A DNA stretch of 38,308 bases from Candidatus Levyibacteriota bacterium (GTDB taxonomy: Bacteria > Patescibacteriota > Microgenomatia > Levybacterales > UBA12049): contig JACPGQ010000026.1 of NCBI GenBank assembly GCA_016188975.1, positions 1 through 38,308 of the forward strand, read 5' to 3'. Every line of letters starts with the position of its first letter. Position 1 is the first letter of the stretch. The notes below the pieces were generated by a model. That model did no database searches. It saw nothing but the letters and a program-made list of their open reading frames with translations, and was not told the origin of the DNA. A program made the translations under genes and the position numbers. This document shows positions 1 to 8,241 of the stretch, piece after piece.

Positions 1-489
1 ACCCCGGGGGTGGAGTAGCTTTGCATCTACGGAGCCTAGGCTTTTCCAGTTTATTTTTGCAACGATGTTGCCGATAAGTCGAGGTTTGCCTGGGCCCGGA
101 TTTTCAGTCACCATATCAAAAATTCCCAGCCCCTCGGTCCGTTTTCCAACAGCAGGTTCATAGAATTTACCCATGAGTTGCTGGGCACCACAGACGAAAA
201 GTGCTGGTTTATTATTTTCGATGAGCCATCTGATGGATTTTGTTTTGTTTCCTTTGAGATCACGCATGACGATATCTTGCTCCATATCCTGCGCGCCTCC
301 ACCGAAGAGGAGGTCTATATTTTTAAGTCGTTCGTCATTAGTCGTTTGATCAATCCGCATAATTTCAATGTCGATTCCTCGCCACTCGCATCGTTTTGTG
401 AGCGCGATGATATTTCCACGATCGCCATAGGTACTCATAAGCTCAGGATATAGCCAACCAATGTTTAAAGATAAGGCGAACTTAGGCAT
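1..489 (-). CDS. gatD: GatD-like lipid II isoglutaminyl synthase glutaminase subunit (type-1 glutamine amidotransferase), C-terminus cut by window edge
   Basis: Open frame from ATG at 487-489 (revcomp) to the window edge; translation begins MPKFALSLNIGWLYPELMSTYGDRGNIIALTKRCEWRGIDIEI...LLFGGGAQDMEQ...PALFVCGAQQLMG, characteristic of GatD/CobQ-like amidotransferases. Overlaps the upstream gene stop by 8 nt. Not in the ORF track because it is open at the edge. Confidence 0.88.
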   Translation of the reverse strand, partial: MPKFALSLNIGWLYPELMSTYGDRGNIIALTKRCEWRGIDIEIMRIDQTTNDERLKNIDLLFGGGAQDMEQDIVMRDLKGNKTKSIRWLIENNKPALFVCGAQQLMGKFYEPAVGKRTEGLGIFDMVTENPGPGKPRLIGNIVAKINWKSLGSVDAKLLHPRG

Positions 490-1474
490 AGGTTTGTTCA
501 AAGAGAGCTGTATCTTCTTCAAGCTTTTTCCAGTGGAAATCTTGCATTGAGTCTCCACCAATCCAGTCGTAGTATGAGACGAGGGAAAGTGCCTTGAAAA
601 TTCGATAAGCAATCATCTTCTTTGCAAAGTTATCATCGAAAATCTCTTTATTTTCATATCCCGATTTCAGCCAACTGAACATTTCATTGTCGCCATAGTA
701 GTATGTCCAACGGGCAAGATCCAAAACAGGATCTCCACCGCGACAGGTTTCGAAATCGATAATTCCGTTTATCCGCCCATTTTCAACAAGGATATGTTTT
801 GGTGAATAGTCATTGTGGAGAAGTAAGCCTGGTCCGTCAAACAGCATTCTATTTCCCAGAAGAATTTGTACAGGCCGAGTAATGAGAGATTCGGGTTTTT
901 GATGTTTCTTAGCGATACGTAAAAGTTGATCTTGCTCGCGTGTAGGTTGCATAATATATTCATCCAAGCTCGTAAACTCACCTTTTCCTTCTGCATCGAG
1001 ATCTCCAAATCCATTTGTTTGTACCCTGTGGATTTTTGAGAGAATTTTTCCTGCTTCTCGACTGATAGGTTCAAGAATGGCTTGGTCAATTGTTCCTAGA
1101 AGTGAGGATAAGGGGGTTCCGGCAATTTTTTGATCTACACAAAAAGCAAGATTCTCATTGTTAATTTGCTCACGATGGACTAAAAGAATTTCAGGAACAG
1201 GTACTCCTTGCGCTTTTGACTTTGTGATTGCCCAACGCTCTCTCTCAAACGGAATGTCGTCCGATCGGGATATTCTCACAATAACATTTCCATTTATAGT
1301 AGTAACGTCATATACCTCGTTTGCTTCTCCTGCAATTATCCGTTCAAAACCTACTGGCTCTACTTTTGTTGCCATTTTCACGACATTTGCAATTGCCTCA
1401 GGAGGTGTATTCCATTTGGCGTGCTGTTGCTCTTGAAATGATATTGGCTTGTTTGGAGTTCTGAGATCTTTCAT
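482..1474 (-). CDS. Aminoglycoside phosphotransferase (APH)-fold kinase family protein
   Basis: ORF 330 aa with LLHNDYSPKHILVENGRINGIIDFETCRGGDPVLDLARW, the APH catalytic loop (H-x-D-x5-N-like) and IIDFE motif. Confidence 0.85.
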   Translation of the reverse strand: MKDLRTPNKPISFQEQQHAKWNTPPEAIANVVKMATKVEPVGFERIIAGEANEVYDVTTINGNVIVRISRSDDIPFERERWAITKSKAQGVPVPEILLVHREQINNENLAFCVDQKIAGTPLSSLLGTIDQAILEPISREAGKILSKIHRVQTNGFGDLDAEGKGEFTSLDEYIMQPTREQDQLLRIAKKHQKPESLITRPVQILLGNRMLFDGPGLLLHNDYSPKHILVENGRINGIIDFETCRGGDPVLDLARWTYYYGDNEMFSWLKSGYENKEIFDDNFAKKMIAYRIFKALSLVSYYDWIGGDSMQDFHWKKLEEDTALFEQTYA

Positions 1475-2757
1475 AATATTTTCCTTCCAGTGAGAATTTT
1501 TCTGATTTCAAGCATGGCTGAGTATGTGGGGAGAATAAAGAGCGTTTCTCCGGCTGGAACTCCCATAACAATATCGTCAAATGCTCTTTCAATAATCTCA
1601 TACGTGTCGATATGGTTGACGACAGGGTGAGCGTATTTAATTCTTAGCGACATATCCCATGCTCTGTCACCAGAAACGTGCACGTGTGAATCTTTTTGGA
1701 GAAGATCTTCAAAATCGACATCCCAGATCCAGGATACGTCTCTGCCGTCTGGGATTCTATCATTAAGTAAAAACAAGTAATAATTCCCTCCAAGCTCTTT
1801 GATGGTCCGAAGTGACTCGTTCATACCTGTCGGGTTTTTGGAAAGGAAGATTGTTATGTTCCTGCCATCTCTTTGAAATGTTTCTTGTCTACCAAATGCT
1901 GGCGTCATGTCCGAAAGTCCGCTCAGGGTAGTTTTTTTATCAATTCCAAGTATTTGTGCTGTGAGAAATGCCGCGAGGCCGTTATACTGATTGTAGGACC
2001 CTACAAGGGGTAGAGAAATCTCCTCGCTGAGCACTTTTGGCCGTTTCAATCCACATGATGGGCATTTCCAATCCCCGAGATGTGAGAACTGCACTGAGGC
2101 GTATACCAATTTTTTACCACAACGAGGACAATAGATGCTGTCTGCCGCGTGCTCTGTTTTTGTTTTCTTTCCCGCTGCAAGTCCGAAATAAGAAGGAGAC
2201 TGTTTCAGAGCCTCACATATCCAAACGATTAGAGGATCATCGCCATTGGCAATAATTTCCGTCTCAGAATGCAACCGCGAGAGAGTTTCTTTCCATTTCA
2301 TTGCGATAGTCCGTACCTCACCATACCTGTCGAGTTGGTCACGGAAGAGATTGAGGAGGACTAAATATTTTGGTGTTACTTTTTTAAGAAGCTTTGTCAA
2401 CGCGTTTTCATCTACCTCAAAAATCGCATGTGTCTCTTGTTGTGCCGAAAGTATAGTACTATGTAGTATTATACTTGACGCAACTCCATTGAGTAAATTG
2501 GATCCTGATTCGTTCTGGAAAACGCTCATGTTGCTTTTTTCAAGTACAGTTGTAAGCATTCTGGCCGTCGTAGTTTTGCCGTTCGTGCCTGCAATGACGA
2601 TTGGAATAATATTTTTCTTTTTGATAACTTCCTCAATAAAGTCTGGATTGAGCTTGAGGGCTATATGTCCAGGCCAAGTTGATCCGTGCCCGAGACCCGT
2701 AGTACGGATAAGTTGTGCAACGTGATAGAGTCCAAGAGAAAGAAGTTCATTTTTCAT
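1471..2757 (-). CDS. murT: MurT-like lipid II isoglutaminyl synthase, Mur ligase-type subunit with Cys4 zinc ribbon
   Basis: IVIAGTNGKTTTARML ATP-binding motif, CPRCGKKL...CPSCGLKRP zinc ribbon, adjacent gatD. Start chosen at internal Met (MKNELLSLGLYHVAQLIR), immediately after the htpX stop. Confidence 0.88.
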   Translation of the reverse strand: MKNELLSLGLYHVAQLIRTTGLGHGSTWPGHIALKLNPDFIEEVIKKKNIIPIVIAGTNGKTTTARMLTTVLEKSNMSVFQNESGSNLLNGVASSIILHSTILSAQQETHAIFEVDENALTKLLKKVTPKYLVLLNLFRDQLDRYGEVRTIAMKWKETLSRLHSETEIIANGDDPLIVWICEALKQSPSYFGLAAGKKTKTEHAADSIYCPRCGKKLVYASVQFSHLGDWKCPSCGLKRPKVLSEEISLPLVGSYNQYNGLAAFLTAQILGIDKKTTLSGLSDMTPAFGRQETFQRDGRNITIFLSKNPTGMNESLRTIKELGGNYYLFLLNDRIPDGRDVSWIWDVDFEDLLQKDSHVHVSGDRAWDMSLRIKYAHPVVNHIDTYEIIERAFDDIVMGVPAGETLFILPTYSAMLEIRKILTGRKIL

Positions 2758-2758
2758 C

Positions 2759-3643
2759 TCACATTGAGCGCAGAGTTCTGATTCTTTCTTCAACAGGAGG
2801 GTGTGTATTGAAAAGGGAGGCAAACCAATGTGAGCCTTGTTTATTTTTAAACGGGTTTTCAATGAAAAGGTGTGCTGTTGCGTTTGTTGCTTCTTTCAGA
2901 GGCTCCTGATACGCTGCAATTTTTTCAAGAGCAGATGCCAAGCCCTCTGGGTATCGTGTCAGAAGGGCTCCTGACGCATCGGCTAAAAATTCTCGTTTTC
3001 TTGAAACTGCAAGCTGGATGAGGGTAGCAACTATAGGGGAGAGAAGTGCGAATGCGATTCCAAGCAGAATGAAGATTCCTCCACCCCTACTCCTTCTTCC
3101 ACCTCCATAAAACATGCTGCGCATGAAAATATCTGCCAGAATAGCAACAAACCCTACGAGAATTGCGACAATTGCCATCAGCCGAATATCATAGTTTTTG
3201 ATGTGCGATAGCTCATGTGCGATGACACCTTCAAGCTCAATTTTGGTTAGGCGTTCAAGGAGCCCTGTTGTCACGCATATGACAGCGCGCTTGGGGTCTC
3301 TTCCTGTGGCAAATGCATTGGGAGATGGGTCATTAATGATATATATTTTGGGCATAGGCATTCCGCTACCAATAGAGAGATTTTCAACAGTGTTGTAGAG
3401 TGTTGGATGGTCTTTTTTCTCGATTGGATGGGCTCTGGCTGTTGCGAGTAGGATGTGGTCTCCGAAATAGTAACTTCCAATACTCGTTAGGCCGGATGCT
3501 ATGAGCGCAAACACTGCAAAGGCAAGTGCCTCTCCATGCGCTCTGCCGTAGACATACCCAAGCGTTGCAATGAACGCGACAAAAAGAACCATAATCAGGA
3601 TTGTTTTGAAGCGATTGGCCGAGATTTGATTGTAGATATTCAT
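2759..3643 (-). CDS. htpX: HtpX-like M48 membrane metalloprotease
   Basis: VIAHELSHIKNYDIRLM (HExxH), several TM segments, C-terminal SLFNTHPPVEERIRTLRSM. Start at internal Met MNIYNQISANRF (ATG 3641-3643). Confidence 0.9.
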   Translation of the reverse strand: MNIYNQISANRFKTILIMVLFVAFIATLGYVYGRAHGEALAFAVFALIASGLTSIGSYYFGDHILLATARAHPIEKKDHPTLYNTVENLSIGSGMPMPKIYIINDPSPNAFATGRDPKRAVICVTTGLLERLTKIELEGVIAHELSHIKNYDIRLMAIVAILVGFVAILADIFMRSMFYGGGRRSRGGGIFILLGIAFALLSPIVATLIQLAVSRKREFLADASGALLTRYPEGLASALEKIAAYQEPLKEATNATAHLFIENPFKNKQGSHWFASLFNTHPPVEERIRTLRSM

Positions 3644-3664
3644 ACAATAATTTTCTCCATTTAT

Positions 3665-3686
3665 CCCTCTCCCATATGGGAGAGGG
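3665..3686. repeat. Palindromic repeat CCCTCTCCC-atat-GGGAGAGGG
   Basis: Perfect 9-bp inverted repeat with 4-nt loop; the same arms recur at 18747-18769. Confidence 0.75.
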
Positions 3687-3821
3687 AGGAGGGAGCAATG
3701 AAACAATAACAACAAAAAATTAATAGGGTTAGCCTATTTGGTATGAGATCTCTCGCTTACACCAAGTCAGACTTGGTCGAGTAAGACTCGACTTGGCTTA
3801 CGCTCGATATGAAAAATCGTA

Positions 3822-4373
3822 CTAGAACTGTACCTTAATCTCCTTCTTCTCTTCTTCTGTTGCCGCAAAGAACTGTTCTGCCTTGAAGTTAAACAGTGAC
3901 GCAATAATCATGTTTGGAAATACAGCAATTTTGGTATTGTAATCAAGAACTGTGCTGTTATAAAACTGCCGTGAATATGCGATCTTGTTTTCCGTGTCAG
4001 AAAGTTCATCCTGCAAGGTTTTAAAATTCTCCGTAGCTCTCAGATTTGGATATGCTTCTGCAACTGCAAACAGGGATTTTAGAGCGTCTGTAAGCATGTT
4101 ATTTGCTTCGGCTTTTTTCTCAACGGTACGAGCGCTCATCAGCGCAGTTCGTGCTTTTGTCACGTTCTCAAATACCGATTTTTCGTGCTTTGCATACCCT
4201 TTTACTGTCTCGACGAGATTGGGGATGAGGTCGGTTCTTCGCTTGAGTTGGATATCTATTTGCGAGAATGCTTCCTTTACCCGCATTCTTGCTGCAACAA
4301 GTAAGTTATAGAGAAACCACACAAATACCACGAGGGCAAGAAGGATCAGACCAATAATGAGTGGTGTCGACAT
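3822..4373 (-). CDS. lemA: LemA family protein
   Basis: N-terminal [58 protein letters not shown]-like GGAGGTG upstream of ATG. Confidence 0.95.
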   Translation of the reverse strand: MSTPLIIGLILLALVVFVWFLYNLLVAARMRVKEAFSQIDIQLKRRTDLIPNLVETVKGYAKHEKSVFENVTKARTALMSARTVEKKAEANNMLTDALKSLFAVAEAYPNLRATENFKTLQDELSDTENKIAYSRQFYNSTVLDYNTKIAVFPNMIIASLFNFKAEQFFAATEEEKKEIKVQF

Positions 4374-4462
4374 AACTATTCACCTCCTCTGGCTTCGAAT
4401 TATGAATTACGAAGAGCGAATTATGAATTCTCTATGCAGCAATTGTATCAAATTGGAGACGA

Positions 4463-6238
4463 TTATTCTCTATTGAGTAGCCAGGAGGTAAACGTATCAA
4501 GCGGCCATGAGTTGACAATATTTGCTTTTGTGGCCCAACCTCGTCTAGCAACACTCACGCCGTATTGCATCAAATCCATCTGTGATGCCGTGTGACTGTC
4601 GGTATCAATAATGAGGAGAACGCCTTTCTCAACCGCCTTTCTTACTATTTCGTCAGGAAGGTCAAGTCGAGTCGGCCATGCGTTTATCTCGAGAGCTTTT
4701 TTGTGGGATTTAGCAAACGCGAAAAGTTCTTCCCAGTCTACCTCGTAACCGGAGCGTTCATTAATGATCCTTCCTGTGGGGTGGGCTAGGATTTTTGCCT
4801 TGGGGCGTGAAAGGCCTTTGATAATTCGTTTTGTCATTTGTTCTTTTGGCATCGAAAAAACAGAGTGGATTGACACGATCGCTGCATCAAGAAGTGAAAG
4901 AGCTTTCTCATCGATTGCTAAGTCTCCACTTGGTTGGATATCAGTTTCGAGCAACTTAAATATTCGAATACTTTTATTGCTCTTTTGAACTTTTTCTATC
5001 TCATTATTCCTTTTTTGGGTAAGTGTGTATATTTGTTGTGCTGTGTGATTTCCTGTACTTGGATTGTGCTCGGAGAATCCCATGTAGCTATACCCTCGTT
5101 GTTTTGCCGTATCCACCATCGTCTTGATCGTATCAGCTCCAAGGTCATGGCTTGGCTCTATCGGAAAATTTGAATGAAGATGGAAATCCCCTTTTATATC
5201 CTTAAGCTCGATAAGTGGTGGCAGGTCGTGTTTTAAAGCACGTTCAATTTCTCCGGTATCCTCTCGTATCTCAGGCGGAATCCAGTCCATGCTCAGTGCT
5301 TTGTAAAATTTTTCCTCAGTGTCATACGTTTTCATGACTTTTTTGCCCTGATAGGTCTGCTTAATGCCTTTCTCAGAAAGGGACCAGCCCTTTTTTAGCG
5401 CTAACTCTCGGAGTTTTATGTTATGTGCCTTGCTGCCGGTGAAGTGTTGGAGGAGAGAGCCAGCGAGCTCTGGCTTCAGAACCATAATATCAATTTGCTT
5501 ACCGCCGCTTATGATGATTGATGATGTTTGGGGTCCTTTCTCGATCACACGATCTTTGTAGGGGTATGCGACAAAATGTTTGATCACCTCGTCTAGTTTG
5601 CCTGATGTAACAGCAAGGTCGACATCTCCGATGGTATCACGTCTGCGCCTGAGACTTCCCATAGCATAAGCATCTTTCACGTATTTTGACTTTCGCAGGT
5701 AGGTAAGCATCTTTTCGGCAAGTTCATTGGCATAGGGAAGAACCATACGTCCCGATTTCGTTTTGCCGAGACGATATTCTTGAACTGCACGCAAAATATC
5801 TGCCTGTGATTTTTCTCCGAAGCCCTCAAGATCAGCGATTTTTCCTGACTCAGCTATCTTTGCAAGATCATCAATAACTGTTTTGGGATTTGTAAATTTG
5901 AAAACCGAGACGAGCTTGAAGGCTTTTTTGGGGCCAAAAGAGGGAATATCAAGAAGGGGAAAGACAGCTGGCGGCACTTCTTTGAGTACTGTTTCAAAAT
6001 GTTTTACCTTTCCGGTACGAAACAGTTCCGAGAGGTGCGCCTGAATTGAGGGGCCCACTCCCGGGAGTGTTGCGAGTTTGTCTTCTTTATACAGGTCTTT
6101 TGCCTCAGTGGTTGTTTTTTCTATTGCGTCTGCTGCTTTTTGGTATGCGATGATCTGGAAGTAATGTTTTTTCTCATCCTTAATTGCATATGAAGCAGCG
6201 ATGGTTCGGAGCAAATGGGAGATTTCCTGATTTGTCAT
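4463..6238 (-). CDS. polX: Family X DNA polymerase with C-terminal PHP domain (PolX)
   Basis: LPGVGPSIQAHL HhH, GSLRRRRDTIGDVDLAV nucleotidyltransferase motif, PHP motifs DFHLHSNF and IIDTDSHTASQMDLMQYGVSVARRGW. Start at internal Met MTNQEISHLL. Confidence 0.93.
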   Translation of the reverse strand: MTNQEISHLLRTIAASYAIKDEKKHYFQIIAYQKAADAIEKTTTEAKDLYKEDKLATLPGVGPSIQAHLSELFRTGKVKHFETVLKEVPPAVFPLLDIPSFGPKKAFKLVSVFKFTNPKTVIDDLAKIAESGKIADLEGFGEKSQADILRAVQEYRLGKTKSGRMVLPYANELAEKMLTYLRKSKYVKDAYAMGSLRRRRDTIGDVDLAVTSGKLDEVIKHFVAYPYKDRVIEKGPQTSSIIISGGKQIDIMVLKPELAGSLLQHFTGSKAHNIKLRELALKKGWSLSEKGIKQTYQGKKVMKTYDTEEKFYKALSMDWIPPEIREDTGEIERALKHDLPPLIELKDIKGDFHLHSNFPIEPSHDLGADTIKTMVDTAKQRGYSYMGFSEHNPSTGNHTAQQIYTLTQKRNNEIEKVQKSNKSIRIFKLLETDIQPSGDLAIDEKALSLLDAAIVSIHSVFSMPKEQMTKRIIKGLSRPKAKILAHPTGRIINERSGYEVDWEELFAFAKSHKKALEINAWPTRLDLPDEIVRKAVEKGVLLIIDTDSHTASQMDLMQYGVSVARRGWATKANIVNSWPLDTFTSWLLNRE

Positions 6239-6310
6239 CGCCTTTACTCTAGCAAAGGATTGACGACCTTGCAAGGATTTGTTAGGATACTACAAGATAT
6301 TTTGCGGTAT

Positions 6311-6384
6311 GGGGTGGTAGCTCAGTTGGTTAGAGCGCCTCCCTGTCACGGAGGAGGTCGCGGGTCCGAGTCCCGTCCATCCCG
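6311..6384 (+). tRNA. tRNA-Asp (GTC)
   Basis: Acceptor GGGGTGG/CCATCCC, anticodon stem CCTCC/GGAGG with loop CTGTCAC, T arm GCGGG-TCCGAGT-CCCGT. Confidence 0.95.
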
Positions 6385-6464
6385 CAAATTTATGGCTTAT
6401 TTCTTCTGCCCAAGAATTTATTCATTTGATTCCTCTGTCCAGGAAGGGGTGATACAGAGATTAC

Positions 6465-7226
6465 ATGGCAGGAAGAAGAAAAACAGCTACCAGGCGAAAA
6501 AGCGCGTCAAGAGTAGTGCCACGGAAACATGAAGCCAGAGTAAGACGTGGAGGAGTTGGTGACTATTTCAAGTTTAGCGAATCTTACACAAGTCTTATTT
6601 TGGGAATTGTCGTTGTTATCATAGCAACCGTACTCCTTATTTCATTCTTAAGGGGTCGTGAATTCGGCAAAGTGCCACAGGCACCTGAGATTTCATCAAC
6701 AAAAATTGAGCCAGAGGCAACAAGCACTCCGGCAACTGGTGAGGAGCAACTAACCCCAACGGTTGAGCCAACTCGACAAGTCGTACAGAAGACGCCAACA
6801 TTAGCGCCAACAGCTCCACCACAACCACAAGTAAGCGGTAAAGGAACGTACACAGTGCAAGCTGGAGATGACTTGTGGCATATCGCTGAGAAAGTATACA
6901 AGGATGGGTATAAATGGACGCTTATTGCGCAAGCGAACGATATCACCAATCCAGGTATGATTTTCAAAGGTGACGTGTTGAAGATACCAGATGTCAGTCA
7001 AATTCCGTCGCAGCAACCTGAACCGGGAGCAAAGGGAGGACAGCAGTCGGCACAGCCAACAGCGATTGTGGGCAATAGGTATACGATTCGACGTGGTGAT
7101 ACGTTGTGGAGTATCGCCGAAAGGCGTTACAACAACGGGTATCGTTGGGTTAATATCGCGAAGGCAAATAGTCTGACGAATCCGGATTTGATCCATGCGG
7201 ACAACGTATTGCAGTTGCCAAACTAA
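6465..7226 (+). CDS. Membrane-anchored protein with two C-terminal LysM domains
   Basis: Basic N-terminus, TM (YTSLILGIVVVIIATVLLISFL), Pro/Thr linker, two LysM repeats (YTVQAGDDLWHIAEKVYKDGYKWTLIAQANDITNPGMIFKGDVLKIP; YTIRRGDTLWSIAERRYNNGYRWVNIAKANSLTNPDLIHADNVLQLP). Confidence 0.93.
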   Translation: MAGRRKTATRRKSASRVVPRKHEARVRRGGVGDYFKFSESYTSLILGIVVVIIATVLLISFLRGREFGKVPQAPEISSTKIEPEATSTPATGEEQLTPTVEPTRQVVQKTPTLAPTAPPQPQVSGKGTYTVQAGDDLWHIAEKVYKDGYKWTLIAQANDITNPGMIFKGDVLKIPDVSQIPSQQPEPGAKGGQQSAQPTAIVGNRYTIRRGDTLWSIAERRYNNGYRWVNIAKANSLTNPDLIHADNVLQLPN

Positions 7227-7276
7227 CAAAACCACCGACAGCTTACTGAGGAAACTTTGAGGAGCAGGTGGTTTTG
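7227..7276. terminator. Inverted repeat downstream of LysM gene, putative terminator
   Basis: CAAAACCACC (7227-7236) pairs perfectly with GGTGGTTTTG (7267-7276). Confidence 0.6.
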
Positions 7277-7418
7277 TGGTGGAATGAACACTTCCAAGGC
7301 ACAAGCATCATTTTATCACAAATTCTGCCATGGCAAAAAATGTGATGCAAAAATCGGATTGTGAAGGTTGACGCGTTTATTGATTAGAAGCCAAAATTTC
7401 AGTAGAATGAGTACGCTT

Positions 7419-7478
7419 GCGACGATAGTTCAACGGCCCGCCTGCAACGCTTTGCGTAGCAATGCGGGCAGGTAGAAT
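7419..7478 (+). pseudogene. tRNA-Gly-like 5' half (acceptor plus D arm) interrupted by a palindromic element
   Basis: GCGACGATAGTTCAACGG ... TAGAATG; removing the intervening hairpin GCCCGCCTGCAACGCTTTGCGTAGCAATGCGGGC restores a canonical D arm GTTC-AACGGTA-GAAT. Confidence 0.5.
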
Positions 7479-7549
7479 GCGGGGTTAGTACACCGGTAGT
7501 ATGCCACCTTCCCAAGGTGGAGAAGCGAGTCCGATTCTCGTACCCCGCT
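7479..7549 (+). tRNA. tRNA-Gly (CCC)
   Basis: Acceptor GCGGGGT/ACCCCGC, D stem GTAC/GTAT, anticodon stem CCACC/GGTGG with loop TTCCCAA, T stem GCGAG/CTCGT. Confidence 0.92.
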
Positions 7550-7571
7550 CAGCAAATAGAGATTTCTAGTT

Positions 7572-8210
7572 ATGTCAGATAAAGAGCCTAAGGCAAAACT
7601 AATACCTGTACCTTCAGAGCGAAAAAAAGCTGTTGTCGTCCCGACAAGACGCCCAGTTATTAAAATTGGAGAAGTGCAACCCTCTCTTCCTGCACTGACT
7701 AATGCTCGTGATTTCGTTGCAGCTTATAGAGCAAACATGGGACTAGCAAAGGATTACGGATTTACAATTCCCGATTTTGAACGAATGGCAAGAGAAGTGA
7801 AAGTAGCTCCAATAAGGCTCGTTTTTGAACTGCGCCATAGAGCGCCTGAAGGCGATATCGGTCACTGGATGCTTTTTATCAGGAGAAGTTCCCCGCAAAG
7901 CGTAGTCGTCTATGATCCTGTTATCGGTGTAAATACCCTGGACATTCAAGACGGAATTCACAAATTTCATGATGTAATGTTTAACGATCCTGAAGTAGAA
8001 GCGCAATGGGGACCAGCAACATACGAGCGAAGAGGAAAGGTAAAAATAACGACGAGAGAGTTGCTCAATCCGAGAAACGAGCAGGAATTTGAAGTTAATG
8101 AGCAAAGACTCCAGATATTAGGCCCATTGCAACAGCTAAGTACAAATCCAGCCGATTGCGGTCCGTTTGCGGTTTATGCGGCTGTTGTTGCTAGACAAAG
8201 TTCTAGTTGA
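7572..8210 (+). CDS. Putative clan CE (C48/Ulp1-like) cysteine protease
   Basis: GHWMLFIRRSSPQSVVVYDP ... LQQLSTNPADCGPFAVYAAV: His-Asp-Gln-Cys order typical of Ulp1-like proteases. Confidence 0.55.
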   Translation: MSDKEPKAKLIPVPSERKKAVVVPTRRPVIKIGEVQPSLPALTNARDFVAAYRANMGLAKDYGFTIPDFERMAREVKVAPIRLVFELRHRAPEGDIGHWMLFIRRSSPQSVVVYDPVIGVNTLDIQDGIHKFHDVMFNDPEVEAQWGPATYERRGKVKITTRELLNPRNEQEFEVNEQRLQILGPLQQLSTNPADCGPFAVYAAVVARQSSS

Positions 8211-8241
8211 CGAGAGAGGGATTGTTTTGGTAGTATAAATC

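Noticed and set aside
769-1089. Alternative-frame ORF inside the APH-like gene
   Set aside because: Overlaps a well-supported CDS, no recognisable domain, low-quality composition.
482-1474. Antibiotic-resistance aminoglycoside phosphotransferase
   Set aside because: APH fold alone does not show resistance; location between murT and gatD argues for a housekeeping or cell-wall role.
2246-2725. 159-aa antisense ORF opposite murT
   Set aside because: Entirely antisense to a conserved gene; Ser/Cys-rich shadow translation with no domain.
4397-4431. CGAATTATGAATT direct repeat near lemA start as a regulator binding site
   Set aside because: AT-rich and close to palindromic; could be another repeat remnant. 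No independent support for regulation.
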